Source: Erythrobacter sp.
Lineage (GTDB): Bacteria > Pseudomonadota > Alphaproteobacteria > Sphingomonadales > Sphingomonadaceae
NCBI GenBank assembly: GCA_009993635.1
Contig: JAACTC010000009.1
Span: forward strand, 124,001 to 188,000
Reading direction: 5' to 3'
Length of the DNA stretch: 64,000 nt
This document shows positions 40,215 to 49,080 of this stretch, piece by piece. A model generated the notes under the pieces. That model had not been told where the DNA came from. It did no database searches and was given only the letters and a program-made list of their open reading frames with translations. The translations under genes were made by a program, and so were the position numbers. How positions within the stretch are numbered: position 1 is the stretch's first letter; the number at the start of each line of letters is the position of its first letter.

Positions 40215-40511
40215 ATGCAAGCCCTCGTTACCATTTACCAGATCATCGAACTGCTCGCGAACGTGTTCGTCATGCTGATCATCGTCCAGTTCGTGATCGG
40301 CCTGCTGCTCGCGTTCAACGTCGTGAGCCGGGGGAACGACTTCGTCGTCGCAATCTACCGTTCCATCAATTCGCTGCTCGATCCGGTGCTGAGCCCGATC
40401 CGCCGCGTCTTGCCGCAGACCGGGGCGATCGATTTCTCTCCGCTGGTGCTGATCATCGTGCTGCAAATCTTCCTCATCATCCTCAGCTCGATCATTCAGG
40501 GTCTCGCGTGA
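40215..40511 (+). CDS. yggT: YggT family membrane protein
   Basis: A 98-aa protein with two long hydrophobic segments (about 10-34 and 74-96) flanking a loop that ends [21 protein letters not shown], the YggT hallmark of PIRR. Members are small inner-membrane proteins thought to take part in osmotic tolerance or cell division, with no firm function. The GTG of folD overlaps its TGA by 4 nt (GTGA), so folD translation is coupled. Confidence 0.9.
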   Translation: MQALVTIYQIIELLANVFVMLIIVQFVIGLLLAFNVVSRGNDFVVAIYRSINSLLDPVLSPIRRVLPQTGAIDFSPLVLIIVLQIFLIILSSIIQGLA

Positions 40512-41401
40512 CCGCCGAGCTGATCGACGGAAAGGCCTTCGCCGCCCGCCTGCGGGAGCGGGTGGGCGATCATGCCGCCGTCTTTGCCGACAGGGCAGGG
40601 CGCAAGGCGGGCCTGGCGGTTGTGCTGGTAGGCGAAGACCCCGCGAGCGAGGTCTATGTCCGTTCCAAGGGCAAGGCGACCGTCGCCGCCAATATGGAAA
40701 GCTTCGAGCATCGGCTGCCTGCCGACACGTCAGAAGCGGAGCTGATCGCGCTGGTCGAGCGGCTGAACGCCGACCCTGCTGTCGACGGCATCCTCGTCCA
40801 GCTGCCGCTGCCGGGCGATCTCGACGAACAGGCGGTGATCGCCGCGATCAATCCGGGGAAGGATGTCGACGGCTTCCATGTCGAAAGCGCCGGGCGCCTG
40901 ATGGTCGGGCGCGAGGGCTTCGTGCCTTGCACCCCGCTCGGCTGCATCATGCTGCTGAAGGACCGCCATGGCGACCTGTCGGGCATGAACGCGGTGGTCA
41001 TCGGCCGCTCCAACATCGTCGGCAAGCCGATGGCACAGCTGCTGCTCGATGCGAACGCCACGGTCACCATCGCGCATAGCCGGACGGCAGACCTGCCCGA
41101 TGTGGTGCGCCGCGCCGACATCGTGGTCGCGGCGGTGGGCCGGGCGGAGATGGTCAAGGCCGACTGGATCAAGCCCGGCGCGACGGTGATCGACGTCGGC
41201 ATCAACCGCCTGCTGCCTGCCGAAGGGGAGACCAGGGGCCGCCTGGTGGGCGACGTCGATTTTGCAGGGGCGAGCGAAGTGGCAGGCGCGATCACCCCGG
41301 TGCCGGGCGGGGTCGGCCCGATGACCATCGCGGTCCTGCTGCGCAACACGCTGGTCGCGGCGCACATGCACGAAGGCCTCAACCCGCCGGAGGGCCTGTG
41401 A
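40508..41401 (+). CDS. folD: Bifunctional methylenetetrahydrofolate dehydrogenase/cyclohydrolase
   Basis: Makes 10-formyl-THF from 5,10-methylene-THF through methenyl-THF. The 297-aa chain has the [17 protein letters not shown] segment with the active-site Lys (in the YVxxKxK motif). It also has the [10 protein letters not shown] loop, PCTPLGC, and the NADP-binding [12 protein letters not shown]. The C-terminus has the [12 protein letters not shown] block. Starts with GTG at 40508 inside the yggT stop, and its own stop overlaps the next GTG (41398), giving a chain of coupled genes. Confidence 0.95.
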   Translation: MTAELIDGKAFAARLRERVGDHAAVFADRAGRKAGLAVVLVGEDPASEVYVRSKGKATVAANMESFEHRLPADTSEAELIALVERLNADPAVDGILVQLPLPGDLDEQAVIAAINPGKDVDGFHVESAGRLMVGREGFVPCTPLGCIMLLKDRHGDLSGMNAVVIGRSNIVGKPMAQLLLDANATVTIAHSRTADLPDVVRRADIVVAAVGRAEMVKADWIKPGATVIDVGINRLLPAEGETRGRLVGDVDFAGASEVAGAITPVPGGVGPMTIAVLLRNTLVAAHMHEGLNPPEGL

Positions 41402-42177
41402 GCAGACCCGCGAACCGGCCTGCGACCGCGCGCCTCGCGCTGGCCGCTGTGGCGCTCGCGGCTCTTGCCGTGGCGGGCTGCACCTCGGGCGGCGGTTCCC
41501 GTACCCCGCGCGCGATGATCGACCGCGCACTGAGCAGCGCGCCCTATGCCGCCCAGCCCAGCATCGTGGTTGCGCGCGAAATCGAATTCCTGCGCGAAGC
41601 ACGCGAGGACGGCATCTTTTCCGCATCGCGCCGTTTCGCGACCGCAGATGCGATCATGCATTCGGCCGATGGCACGCTTCGCGATGTTGCGTGGCTGGGG
41701 GGCCAGCGCGATCCGGCGCAGCTGGCTCCGTGGAGCCCGCGCGCGGTCTGGGTCAGCTGCGATGGCAAGCTCGCCGTGTCGCAGGGGCGCTTCACCAATC
41801 CGCGCGACGAGGTTGGCACCTATGTGACGGTGTGGCAGCGCCGTGGCTTCGACGACGATTATCGCTGGGCCTATAACGCCGCCCAGCTGGACAACCCGCA
41901 GCCCAAGAGGATCGAGCCGGTCGAAGGGGAAATCGTCGCGACGGCCTTCGATGCCGTGCAGGGCCATGTCGCCGATTGCCCGAAGGCCGATAGCCCCACG
42001 CCGCCTGCGCCGCCGCCGTCGATGGCACCCGGTGAGCGGGCCGGCCGGATAGCATCGCCCGATGGTACGCTGGTATGGGACTGGTCTTACGACGAAGACG
42101 GCGCCCGCGTCGTAGAGGCGAAATTCTTTACCGAAGGGCGCTGGAAGACGGTAGCCGATCATCGATGGGTCGGCTAA
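41398..42177 (+). CDS. Hypothetical lipoprotein
   Basis: A 259-aa protein that starts with GTG inside the folD stop. The signal peptide ends in a lipobox VAGC (about Cys28) followed by TSGGGS. The first half of the mature chain includes [15 protein letters not shown] and a [12 protein letters not shown] stretch. A Pro-rich linker ([10 protein letters not shown]) near 195-210 separates a second, Trp-rich domain. I do not recognise a family. It follows folD in an apparent four-gene operon with marC. Confidence 0.7.
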   Translation: MSRPANRPATARLALAAVALAALAVAGCTSGGGSRTPRAMIDRALSSAPYAAQPSIVVAREIEFLREAREDGIFSASRRFATADAIMHSADGTLRDVAWLGGQRDPAQLAPWSPRAVWVSCDGKLAVSQGRFTNPRDEVGTYVTVWQRRGFDDDYRWAYNAAQLDNPQPKRIEPVEGEIVATAFDAVQGHVADCPKADSPTPPAPPPSMAPGERAGRIASPDGTLVWDWSYDEDGARVVEAKFFTEGRWKTVADHRWVG

Positions 42178-42189
42178 GCGCCGCCGACG

Positions 42190-42813
42190 ATGCTCGAACT
42201 CTTCGCCTCTGCTTTCGTGACCTTCTTCGTGGTGGTCGACCCGCCCGGTTGCGCCCCGATCTATGCGGGTCTGACCCGCGATGCGAGCCGGTCCCAGACC
42301 ATTTCGATGGCGGTTCGTGCCACGCTGATCGCGGGCCTGATCCTGCTGGTGTTCGGCCTGTTCGGCGAACAATTGCTGGAGACGCTGGGCATCGAGCTGG
42401 ATAGCTTCCGCATCGCCGGGGGCATCATGCTGTTCATCATCGCGATCGACATGGTGTTCGAAAAACGCACCGAACGGCGCGAGGAACGCGCAGAGAAGAT
42501 CAGCGCCAATCCCGAGATCGAGGATGTCTCCGTCTTCCCGATGGCCATGCCGATGATGGCCGGGCCCGGTGCCATCGCAGCGATCATGCTGCTGATGAAC
42601 CAGGCGACCGGTATCGAGGAATCCGCCATCGTGTTCGGCGCAGCCGGGCTGGTCCTGCTGTTGACCATGTTCGCCCTGATCGCTGCCGGCCCGCTGATGC
42701 GGCTGGTCGGCAACAAGGTGGAAGCGGCGATCACCCGCCTGCTGGGCGTGCTGCTTGCCGCCTTTGCGGCGCAGTTCGTGATCGACGGGCTTCGCGGGAC
42801 GCTGCTGGCCTGA
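42190..42813 (+). CDS. MarC family integral membrane protein
   Basis: A 207-aa protein with about six hydrophobic segments and the MarC signatures LFASAFVTFFVVVDPPG at the N-terminus and FPMAMPMMAGPGAIAA in the middle. Despite its name the family has no proven role in antibiotic resistance or transport. It starts 12 bases after the lipoprotein stop, so it likely shares its transcript. The cytosolic loop at about 95-115 is Arg/Glu-rich (KRTERREERAEK). Confidence 0.88.
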   Translation: MLELFASAFVTFFVVVDPPGCAPIYAGLTRDASRSQTISMAVRATLIAGLILLVFGLFGEQLLETLGIELDSFRIAGGIMLFIIAIDMVFEKRTERREERAEKISANPEIEDVSVFPMAMPMMAGPGAIAAIMLLMNQATGIEESAIVFGAAGLVLLLTMFALIAAGPLMRLVGNKVEAAITRLLGVLLAAFAAQFVIDGLRGTLLA

Positions 42814-42825
42814 ACGGCGCGCACC

Positions 42826-43431
42826 CTATTGCAGGGTCACGCGGTCGTCGGTGCCGTTCTGCCGTCCGAAGAAGTACATCAGCTGGATCAGAAGTTCGCA
42901 GCGCGCGGCCAGATCCGGCGTTTCGAGCAGCGCCTGTTTGGAGGCGGCATCGAAGGGTGCGATCTGGCTGACCCCGTTGATCAGCGACTGGTCGTCAAGC
43001 TGCGCAACCGCGTCCCAGTCCACCGCATAGCCTTGCGCATCGGCAAACCGCCGCGCCTCGCGCTCGAACCCGGCCCGCTCGATCCCGCTCAGCACCTCGT
43101 CGCCGTCCTCGACGATCAGTTCGCCTTCGACCTGGCGGAAAGCGGTGGCCACATCCAATTCGCGCACCACGCGAAAGCGGCTCTCCCCATCTAGGACGAG
43201 GTTGTAACGCCCGTCGTCCATCGCCTCGATCTCGCCGATCCTGCCCACGCAGCCGACCTGATAGAGCGGCGCGCCCTCGCGCGCGGCCTGCGGCTGGATC
43301 ATCGCGATCCGCCGGTCGCGCGCCAGCGCATCGCTCACCAGCGCGCGATAGCGCGGTTCGAACATGTGCAGCGGCAGTTGAAGCCCGGGAAACAGGATCG
43401 CACCGGACAGGGGAAAGATCGAAAGTCGCAT
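42826..43431 (-). CDS. LON peptidase substrate-binding-domain protein
   Basis: A 201-aa protein with the N-terminal domain of Lon protease only (MRLSIFPLSGAILFPGLQLPLHMFEPRYRAL), with no AAA or protease part. The family also includes the chaperone-like YcaC/Blr proteins of unknown role. Start 43431 has GGAAAGATCGAAAGTC upstream. It is the second gene after the thioredoxin/TPR gene on the minus strand with an 8-bp gap, so the two are cotranscribed and may act in protein quality control. Confidence 0.85.
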   Translation of the reverse strand: MRLSIFPLSGAILFPGLQLPLHMFEPRYRALVSDALARDRRIAMIQPQAAREGAPLYQVGCVGRIGEIEAMDDGRYNLVLDGESRFRVVRELDVATAFRQVEGELIVEDGDEVLSGIERAGFEREARRFADAQGYAVDWDAVAQLDDQSLINGVSQIAPFDAASKQALLETPDLAARCELLIQLMYFFGRQNGTDDRVTLQ

Positions 43432-43439
43432 CCTGCCGA

Positions 43440-44342
43440 TCAGCCGAACAGGATCTTCGAAAGACGACGACGGGTGGCCACCACCCACGGATCTTCCAAC
43501 CCGATCGCTTCGAAAATCTGCAGCAGCTTGGTGCGCGCGGCACCCTCGTTCCACTCGCGATCGGCCTCGATCATGGCGAGCAGCTCGTCCGCGGCGGCAT
43601 CGCGCTGCCCGGCGGCGAAGGCCGCTTCGGCATAGGCGTAGCGTGCGTCCATATCGCCGCCCTGTGCCTTTTCACGCAGCGCCGCCAATTCTCCATCGTC
43701 GACCTTCTCGCCCGCCAGTTCGATGGCGGAGCGTGCCTGCTTGATTGCCGGATCTTCGGCCAACGTCGGGTCGAGACTGTCGAGATGCTCGCGCGCCTTG
43801 TCCGTCTCGCCCAGCGCGACCATTGTGCGCACCAACCCGGCATGGGCGGCGGCGTTATCGGGTGCCATGTCGATCACCTGTGCGAAGATGCCCAGCGCCC
43901 GCTCGTTTTCGCCTTCAGCCAGTACGGCTTCGCCCATTTCCACGAACTGGCCGATATCCTGCTGCGGCTGAGCGTCGCCGCCGCCTTCGCCGATCGGCAG
44001 CTGCGCCAGAATCTGGTCGAGCGCCTCCTTCAGCTGGCTTTCGCTGCGCGCGCTGGTCAGGTCGGCGACCGGGCGACCCTGGTACAGGGCATAGACCGTG
44101 GGGATGGACTGGACCTGGAACTGGCTGGCGATGAACTGTTCTTCATCGACATTCAGCTTTTTCAGCACCACGCCCTTGTCGGCATATTCCGTAGCGACCT
44201 TTTCCAGCATCGGTGCCAACGCCTTGCATGGCCCGCACCATTCGGCCCAGAAATCGAGCAGCACCAGTTTGGACATCGAAGGTTCGACCACCTCCTGACG
44301 GAAACGGTCGACGGCTTTCTGTTCTTCGAGATTGAGCCCCAT
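43440..44342 (-). CDS. Thioredoxin-TPR co-chaperone (YbbN/CnoX-like)
   Basis: A 300-aa protein. The first ~110 residues are a thioredoxin domain with the CxxC WCGPCK at about 36-41. The rest has TPR-like repeats (for example GEAVLAEGENERALGIFAQVIDMAPDN), the arrangement of E. coli CnoX (YbbN), which protects substrates from oxidation and hands them to chaperones. The conserved redox pair indicates real oxidoreductase function here. Start 44342 gives the family-typical MGLNLEEQ; the frame runs to 44384. It likely forms an operon with the LON-domain gene. Confidence 0.87.
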   Translation of the reverse strand: MGLNLEEQKAVDRFRQEVVEPSMSKLVLLDFWAEWCGPCKALAPMLEKVATEYADKGVVLKKLNVDEEQFIASQFQVQSIPTVYALYQGRPVADLTSARSESQLKEALDQILAQLPIGEGGGDAQPQQDIGQFVEMGEAVLAEGENERALGIFAQVIDMAPDNAAAHAGLVRTMVALGETDKAREHLDSLDPTLAEDPAIKQARSAIELAGEKVDDGELAALREKAQGGDMDARYAYAEAAFAAGQRDAAADELLAMIEADREWNEGAARTKLLQIFEAIGLEDPWVVATRRRLSKILFG

Positions 44343-44454
44343 GCTGGCCAAGTGCGGTCCCCTTTGCGTTGTCGTGTGGTGCAATTGCAGTTCGCCTTAA
44401 TGTGGGCCTTTGGCGGGCGATGTGAAGGGCCGATCGGCTTGTGCAATTTAGCTC

Positions 44455-44483
44455 TTGCGATACCCACGGCACGTTGCTAATTG
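44455..44483 (+). promoter_or_regulatory. Possible tRNA-Gly promoter
   Basis: TTGCGA (44455-44460), a 17-bp spacer and TAATTG (44478-44483) would start transcription about 45 bases before the tRNA. The hexamers are imperfect, so this is tentative. Confidence 0.35.
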
Positions 44484-44536
44484 CCCGCTTCCCGTTCCGG
44501 AGGCGCCTTCGCGCTGCCCCCGGAAACGCCAAGTGA

Positions 44537-44611
44537 GCGGGCGTAGCTCAGGGGTAGAGCACAACCTTGCCAAGGTTGGGGTCGGGCGTTCGAATCGCCT
44601 CGCCCGCTCCA
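44537..44611 (+). tRNA. tRNA-Gly (anticodon GCC)
   Basis: A 75-nt cloverleaf. Acceptor stem GCGGGCG/CGCCCGC, D-arm GCTCAGGGGTAGAGC, anticodon arm CAACC-TTGCCAA-GGTTG with anticodon GCC, T-loop GTTCGAATC and discriminator T. CCA is encoded (44609-44611). All parts fit bacterial tRNA-Gly. Confidence 0.97.
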
Positions 44612-44804
44612 GTTTTCCGATCGATCCGTCAGGTATGCGCGCACGCCTCTGGTGCGCGGCGCCGGCGGTCGGGGTGCGTGCGGGATCCAGTATTTATTCG
44701 CGCGTTACCGCCATTTTTTCGGCTGTTTCGATCAATAGCCCCATCGCCCCGACGAACGGCAGGGCCGGGGTTGCGTCGATACTTCGGCATCGCTAGGGGC
44801 CAGA

Positions 44805-44823
44805 TGATATATTGTAACTATCA
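44805..44823. promoter_or_regulatory. Possible Zur-type dyad upstream of the TonB receptor
   Basis: TGATATATTGTAACTATCA has matching TGATA/TATCA ends and an AT-rich centre with a TGTAAC half-site. It resembles the alphaproteobacterial Zur-box form GATAT-N-TTATAACATATC and ends 18 bases before the ATG. It also could contain the -10 region. Confidence 0.45.
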
Positions 44824-44841
44824 AATCAGGATACTGACCCC

Positions 44842-47052
44842 ATGAGAATGACTGCCCCGCACAGTCTGCCGCTGATCGCCCTTGCCCTTGCACTCGTACC
44901 GCAGGCCGCCGCGGCTCAGGATTCGCAGGCCTCGGGCGAGGCGACGCAAACTCAGAGCCGGTCCGATATGGACGACGACTTCCACAACCGCGCGAACTCG
45001 CAGTACGACATCGTCGTGACGGCGGGCCAGAGCATCGAGAACCTCGATCTGCTTGCCGGTACCTCGGTGGTCGAAGGGCTCGAACTGCAGCGCAACCTCG
45101 ATGGGCAGGTCGGTGAAATCCTCGAATCGCTGCCCGGCGTGTCCGGCACCGGTTTCAGCCCCGGCGCCTCGCGCCCGATCCTGCGCGGCTTCAGCGGGGA
45201 GCGCGTGCGCGTGCTGACCGACGGGCTCGGTTCGCTCGACGTCTCCAACACGTCCGACGATCACGCGGTCAGCATCGATCCGCTGACGGCGGAGCGTATC
45301 GAGGTTCTGCGCGGTCCGGCCGTGCTGCTTTACGGCAGCCAGGCCATCGGCGGGGCGGTGAACGTGATCGACAAGCGTATTCCGCGCAACGTACCCGATG
45401 AACCGGTGCATATCGATGCGCTGGCCAGCTACGACACGGTGAACGACGAATACCGCATCGGCGGCTCCGCCACCGCCCCGCTCGGCGGCGGCTTCGTGTT
45501 CCATGTCGACGCCAGCCATCTCGACGCGGGCGATGTCGAAGTGCCCGGCTACGCCCTTACCGATGCCCTTCGTGCCGACCTGCTGGCCGACGCCGAGGTG
45601 GAAGACGGCGAAGGCGAGTTCGAAGAAGCGGACGAACTGCGCGAACGGGCCAACCAGTCCGGCATCGTGCCGAACACCTTCGTCGAAACGACTTCGGTCA
45701 ATGCCGGGCTCGGCTTCTTTGCCAATGGCAGCAATTTCGGTTTCGGCGGCGGCTACTACGAAACGCTTTACGGCGTGCCCGAGAACCCCAGCGGCGGCCA
45801 TCATCACGAAGAAGAAGACGGCGCCGGCGGCGGCGCTGAAGAGGAAGAGGAAGGCGTCTCGATCGGTCTCAAGCAGTATCGCGCGGATTTCCGGGGCGAT
45901 CTGGACCTGGGATCGGGTTTCCTCGACCGTCTGCAGACCCGCGTCGGCTACAGCGACTACACCCACACCGAATTCGAAGGATCGGAAGTGGGGACGGTGT
46001 TCGACGTCACTGGTTTCGAAGGCCGGGCCGAATTCGTCCAGTCGCCGATGGGCAACCTGCGCGGCTCGTTCGGGGGGCAGTTCTACATCCGCGATTTCTC
46101 CGCCATCGGCGAGGAAGCGTTCGTCGCGCCCAACGAAACCGAGCAGTTCGGGTTCTTCACCTTGCAGGAACTGAGCTTCGGCAATCTCCAGGTCGAAGGT
46201 GCGGGCCGTTTCGAGACGACCAGCGCATCGTCGGCACCGCTCGGCGTCGACCGACGGTTCAATATCTTCTCGGGCGCGCTCGGCCTGTCCTACGACCTTG
46301 GCGGACTGCGGATCGGCGTCAACGGATCGCGTGTCGGCCGTGCCCCGGCGGGTGAAGAGCTGTTCGCCGACGGCCCACACGTCGCGACCGGCCAGTACGA
46401 GGTCGGCGACGTCGATCTCGCGATCGAGCGTGCCTGGGGCGTGGAAGGCTTCGTGCGCGGCAATCTCGGCCCGGCATCGGTCAACCTGACCGTGTTCCAG
46501 AGCTGGTTCGACGACTACATCTACCTCAACAACGACGGCAGCTTCGTGGACGAAGAAGGCGATCCGGTTCCGGCCGGCGACGAAGAAGCGATCCCGCTGT
46601 TCACCTACCTGCAGCAGGATGCGCGCTATTTCGGCGTCGAGGCGCAGATCAGCGTGCCCCTGGTCGAAACCGATACCTTCGCGGTCATCGGTGAAGCGAG
46701 CGCCGAGTATGTCGAGGCCGAACTGGACGACGGTTCGCCCGTACCGCGCATTCCGCCGCTCGGCCTGGAAGGCGCGCTGACGGTGCGCACGGGGCCGTTC
46801 GACCTGCGCGGCGAAGTGCAGCACTTCGGCAAGCAGGACGATGTGCCCGCGTTCGAAAGCGCGACCGACGCGTTCACCTTCGTCAACGCCTCGCTCGCGT
46901 GGCGTCCGGTGCGCGGCAACAGCAACGTCACCCTGCTGGCGAAGGTGGACAACATCTTCGACGTCGAAGGCCGCCGCGCGACCAGCTTCACGCGCGACTA
47001 CGTGCCGCTGCCGGGCCGCAATTTCTCGCTCAGTGCGCGGTTGAGCTTCTAG
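44842..47052 (+). CDS. TonB-dependent outer membrane receptor, ZnuD-like (zinc uptake)
   Basis: A 736-aa outer-membrane receptor with a signal peptide ending AAAAQ. An N-terminal plug follows, with a TonB-box-like YDIVVTAGQ and RPILRGFSGERVRVLTDG, then a 22-strand barrel ending in Phe (SARLSF). Residues 318-341 form an extracellular-loop-like stretch with HHH followed by runs of Glu (EEED and EEEEEG), like the metal-capture loop of ZnuD. Together with the upstream Zur-like dyad this suggests zinc. The receptor could also bind copper or nickel. The minus-strand DoxX gene follows 9 bases beyond its stop. Confidence 0.88.
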   Translation: MRMTAPHSLPLIALALALVPQAAAAQDSQASGEATQTQSRSDMDDDFHNRANSQYDIVVTAGQSIENLDLLAGTSVVEGLELQRNLDGQVGEILESLPGVSGTGFSPGASRPILRGFSGERVRVLTDGLGSLDVSNTSDDHAVSIDPLTAERIEVLRGPAVLLYGSQAIGGAVNVIDKRIPRNVPDEPVHIDALASYDTVNDEYRIGGSATAPLGGGFVFHVDASHLDAGDVEVPGYALTDALRADLLADAEVEDGEGEFEEADELRERANQSGIVPNTFVETTSVNAGLGFFANGSNFGFGGGYYETLYGVPENPSGGHHHEEEDGAGGGAEEEEEGVSIGLKQYRADFRGDLDLGSGFLDRLQTRVGYSDYTHTEFEGSEVGTVFDVTGFEGRAEFVQSPMGNLRGSFGGQFYIRDFSAIGEEAFVAPNETEQFGFFTLQELSFGNLQVEGAGRFETTSASSAPLGVDRRFNIFSGALGLSYDLGGLRIGVNGSRVGRAPAGEELFADGPHVATGQYEVGDVDLAIERAWGVEGFVRGNLGPASVNLTVFQSWFDDYIYLNNDGSFVDEEGDPVPAGDEEAIPLFTYLQQDARYFGVEAQISVPLVETDTFAVIGEASAEYVEAELDDGSPVPRIPPLGLEGALTVRTGPFDLRGEVQHFGKQDDVPAFESATDAFTFVNASLAWRPVRGNSNVTLLAKVDNIFDVEGRRATSFTRDYVPLPGRNFSLSARLSF

Positions 47053-47061
47053 CGCAGCCGG

Positions 47062-47523
47062 TCATTCCGTAGCGACCGCCGGGGCGGGGCCGTTCGCGCG
47101 CGCCTCCGCCTTGGCGGCGCGCAGTTCGGCCCGCCGCGTACGCTCGCGCTCGCGCCAGATGTCGACCGAGCCGCTGGCCTGCCCATAGGCGAACACCATC
47201 AGCAGGCCGCCCGCGATCGCCAGATCCCGCAGCGCGAGCTGCAGCACCGGCGGTTCCGCCAGCTGGTTATGGAAGAAGACAATCGTTGCCAGCGTGAAAC
47301 CGAACAGCAGGATGCTGCTGATCCGGGTCATGAAGCCGATGGCCAGGAACACGCCGAATACCAGTTCGAAAATGCCCACCGGCAATGCGAGGTTGGCGGG
47401 CAGCGTCGTCGTACGTTCGATGAAGGCGTTGGTATCGCCGACATGCATCAGCTTGATCACGCCGGAGACGACGAAGATCAGGGCCAGCATCATCCGGCCC
47501 ACTATCGAAGCAACGAACGCCAT
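47062..47523 (-). CDS. DoxX family membrane protein
   Basis: A 153-aa protein with four hydrophobic segments in the DoxX pattern (IVGRMMLALIFVVSGVIKLM near the N-terminus, then GIFELVFGVFLAIGF and later LRDLAIAGGLLMVFAYGQASG). The C-terminus is an Ala/Arg/Glu-rich tail. DoxX-type proteins are small redox-linked membrane proteins, including subunits of quinol oxidases in archaea, but bacterial roles are mostly unproven. It stands alone. Confidence 0.87.
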   Translation of the reverse strand: MAFVASIVGRMMLALIFVVSGVIKLMHVGDTNAFIERTTTLPANLALPVGIFELVFGVFLAIGFMTRISSILLFGFTLATIVFFHNQLAEPPVLQLALRDLAIAGGLLMVFAYGQASGSVDIWRERERTRRAELRAAKAEARANGPAPAVATE

Positions 47524-47605
47524 GTGAACTCATCTCCTGCGGGGTAACGCTCTCATGGAAATGGGCCGCGCGGGCGTTTGCTCCCGCATGGCCCGCCTTT
47601 CCGCC

Positions 47606-48781
47606 CTATTGCTCCACCTCGAACGTCAGCGCCGCGTGTTCGCGCAGCCGCGCCACCAGGGCTTCGCCCAGGATCGATCCCGGCGTGCCGATCCCGCCCG
47701 CCGCGTCGCTTTCGAGCAGCGCGATCCCCGTTTCGCCGATCATCCGGCTGGTCGAGCCATAGCCCGGATCGTATTTGCCCTTCACGGCGTAGCGCAGCGT
47801 CTCGCCCGCCGCCGTTTCGCCGATCAGCAGGACATCGTAGTACCCGTTCTCGCGCTCTTCGGGCGTGGGGCCTTCGCCGGGCTTGGGCGGCTTTGCACCG
47901 AACGGGTTCTTCATCATCTCCGCCGCGGCATTGGCCGCCGCCTTGCCCGCTTCGCCGGGGCTGGTCAGCACCATCTCGTCGTAGCGGAAATCCTCGCCCC
48001 AGGGGTGGCCCAGCAGGAAGTTGGTGCGGTGCACGTTCTTGGTGTTGATCGGCGCCATCACGAAGGGCGCGGCCCACTTGCCCAGATCGCTCTCGTATTT
48101 GGGGATCATGCCGCCCGGCTGGTCCGGCCCTTCGAAACCCGGCGTCAGGCCGAAGGGGCTGCGCATGATCTTGATGAGCGAAGGGTCGCGCGCCATCGCC
48201 TTCATGCTTTCGGCAAGGCTCGCGGCGGTGCCGCCACTGAACGTCCCCTTCATCGCCCGCACGCGCCCGCGCACTGTGCTGCACGGCGCGCCGAACCGCT
48301 CCTGCGCTTCCTTCTGGAGCATCAGCACGCCCAGATCGAAGGGGATCGAATCGAACCCGGAGGAGAAGCTGATCCGCGCGCCGCTGGCCTTCGCACCCTC
48401 GTGATACTTGTCGATCATCTGCCGCATCCACGCAGGCTCTCCGCACAGGTCGGCGTAATGCGTGCCGCTCTTCGCGCAGGCGGCGATCAGCGGTTCGCCG
48501 TAGAGCTGGTAAGGGCCGACCGTGGAGATGACGACCTTCGCCTGCTCGCACATCGCATCGAGGCTGGTGGCGTCGGCGGCATCGGCGACAATCGTCGGCG
48601 TATCGTCGGGCGCGCCGATCTCGCGTTTCACCTCGGCCAGCTTGTCCGGATTGCGGCCCGCCATCGCCCAAGACGGCCCGTCGTCGCGGCTCCCGTATTC
48701 GCGCAGGAAATGCTCGGCGACGAGCCGCCCGGTGTACCCGGTCGCGCCGTAGATCACGATGTCGAATTGCCTTTCAGTCAT
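47606..48781 (-). CDS. Saccharopine dehydrogenase-like NAD(P)-binding protein
   Basis: A 391-aa protein with a Rossmann domain VIYGATGYTGRLVAEHFL at its N-terminus and the HYADLCGEPAWMR block seen in saccharopine-dehydrogenase-like trans-acting enoyl reductases. A hydrophobic helix typical of these proteins is not obvious. The substrate is unknown; the family includes lipid-modifying reductases. It starts beside a structured intergenic region with two repeat types. Confidence 0.85.
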   Translation of the reverse strand: MTERQFDIVIYGATGYTGRLVAEHFLREYGSRDDGPSWAMAGRNPDKLAEVKREIGAPDDTPTIVADAADATSLDAMCEQAKVVISTVGPYQLYGEPLIAACAKSGTHYADLCGEPAWMRQMIDKYHEGAKASGARISFSSGFDSIPFDLGVLMLQKEAQERFGAPCSTVRGRVRAMKGTFSGGTAASLAESMKAMARDPSLIKIMRSPFGLTPGFEGPDQPGGMIPKYESDLGKWAAPFVMAPINTKNVHRTNFLLGHPWGEDFRYDEMVLTSPGEAGKAAANAAAEMMKNPFGAKPPKPGEGPTPEERENGYYDVLLIGETAAGETLRYAVKGKYDPGYGSTSRMIGETGIALLESDAAGGIGTPGSILGEALVARLREHAALTFEVEQ

Positions 48782-48803
48782 ATGCGCTCTCTCCTCTTTC
48801 CCT

Positions 48804-48848
48804 CGTCACCCCCGCGCAGGCGGGATTCCCGAATTCGCGGGAATGACC
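48804..48848. repeat. REP-like inverted repeat
   Basis: A compact palindromic element with the elements CCCCCGCGCAGGCGGGATTCC, here broken as CCCCCGCG and CAGGCGGGATTCCC, followed by GAATTCGCGGGAATGACC. Such CGTCACCCCCGCG...CGGGAATGACC elements are dispersed intergenic repeats in many proteobacterial genomes. The copy here lies 22 bases upstream of the saccharopine-like gene start. Confidence 0.6.
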
Positions 48849-48918
48849 GAGCTATGAGCTGTGTGTGCGGTGGAAGAGCTGCCGAGTCAAAGCCGCTCCC
48901 GGAGCCTGACCCGCGCAC

Positions 48919-49000
48919 CCTGACACACCTGACACACTGTCCAAGAGAGAAAAACCTGCCCTCCGACGAGCGGGTGCGAAGACTGGCGCACGACGGAGGG
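48919..49000 (-). repeat. Composite hairpin repeat, copy 2
   Basis: On the minus strand: CCCTCCG (49000-48994), an interior with GTGCG/CGCAC, CGGAGGG (48965-48959), CAGG, TTTTT, CTCTCT and the conserved 25-base block (48943-48919) that ends TGTGTCAGGTGTGTCAGG. Copy 1 at 38631-38709 shares the hairpin-T-tract-block order, and the blocks differ at one base. It lies just beyond the 3' end of the AAA-DUF4435 gene and may serve as its terminator. Confidence 0.7.
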
Positions 49001-49080
49001 AAAGAGCGAAGGCGGGCCGCATGGCCGCACTATCGCAGCAGATTGCGAAGTAGGAAAATACAGCTTACTGCAAACCGATT

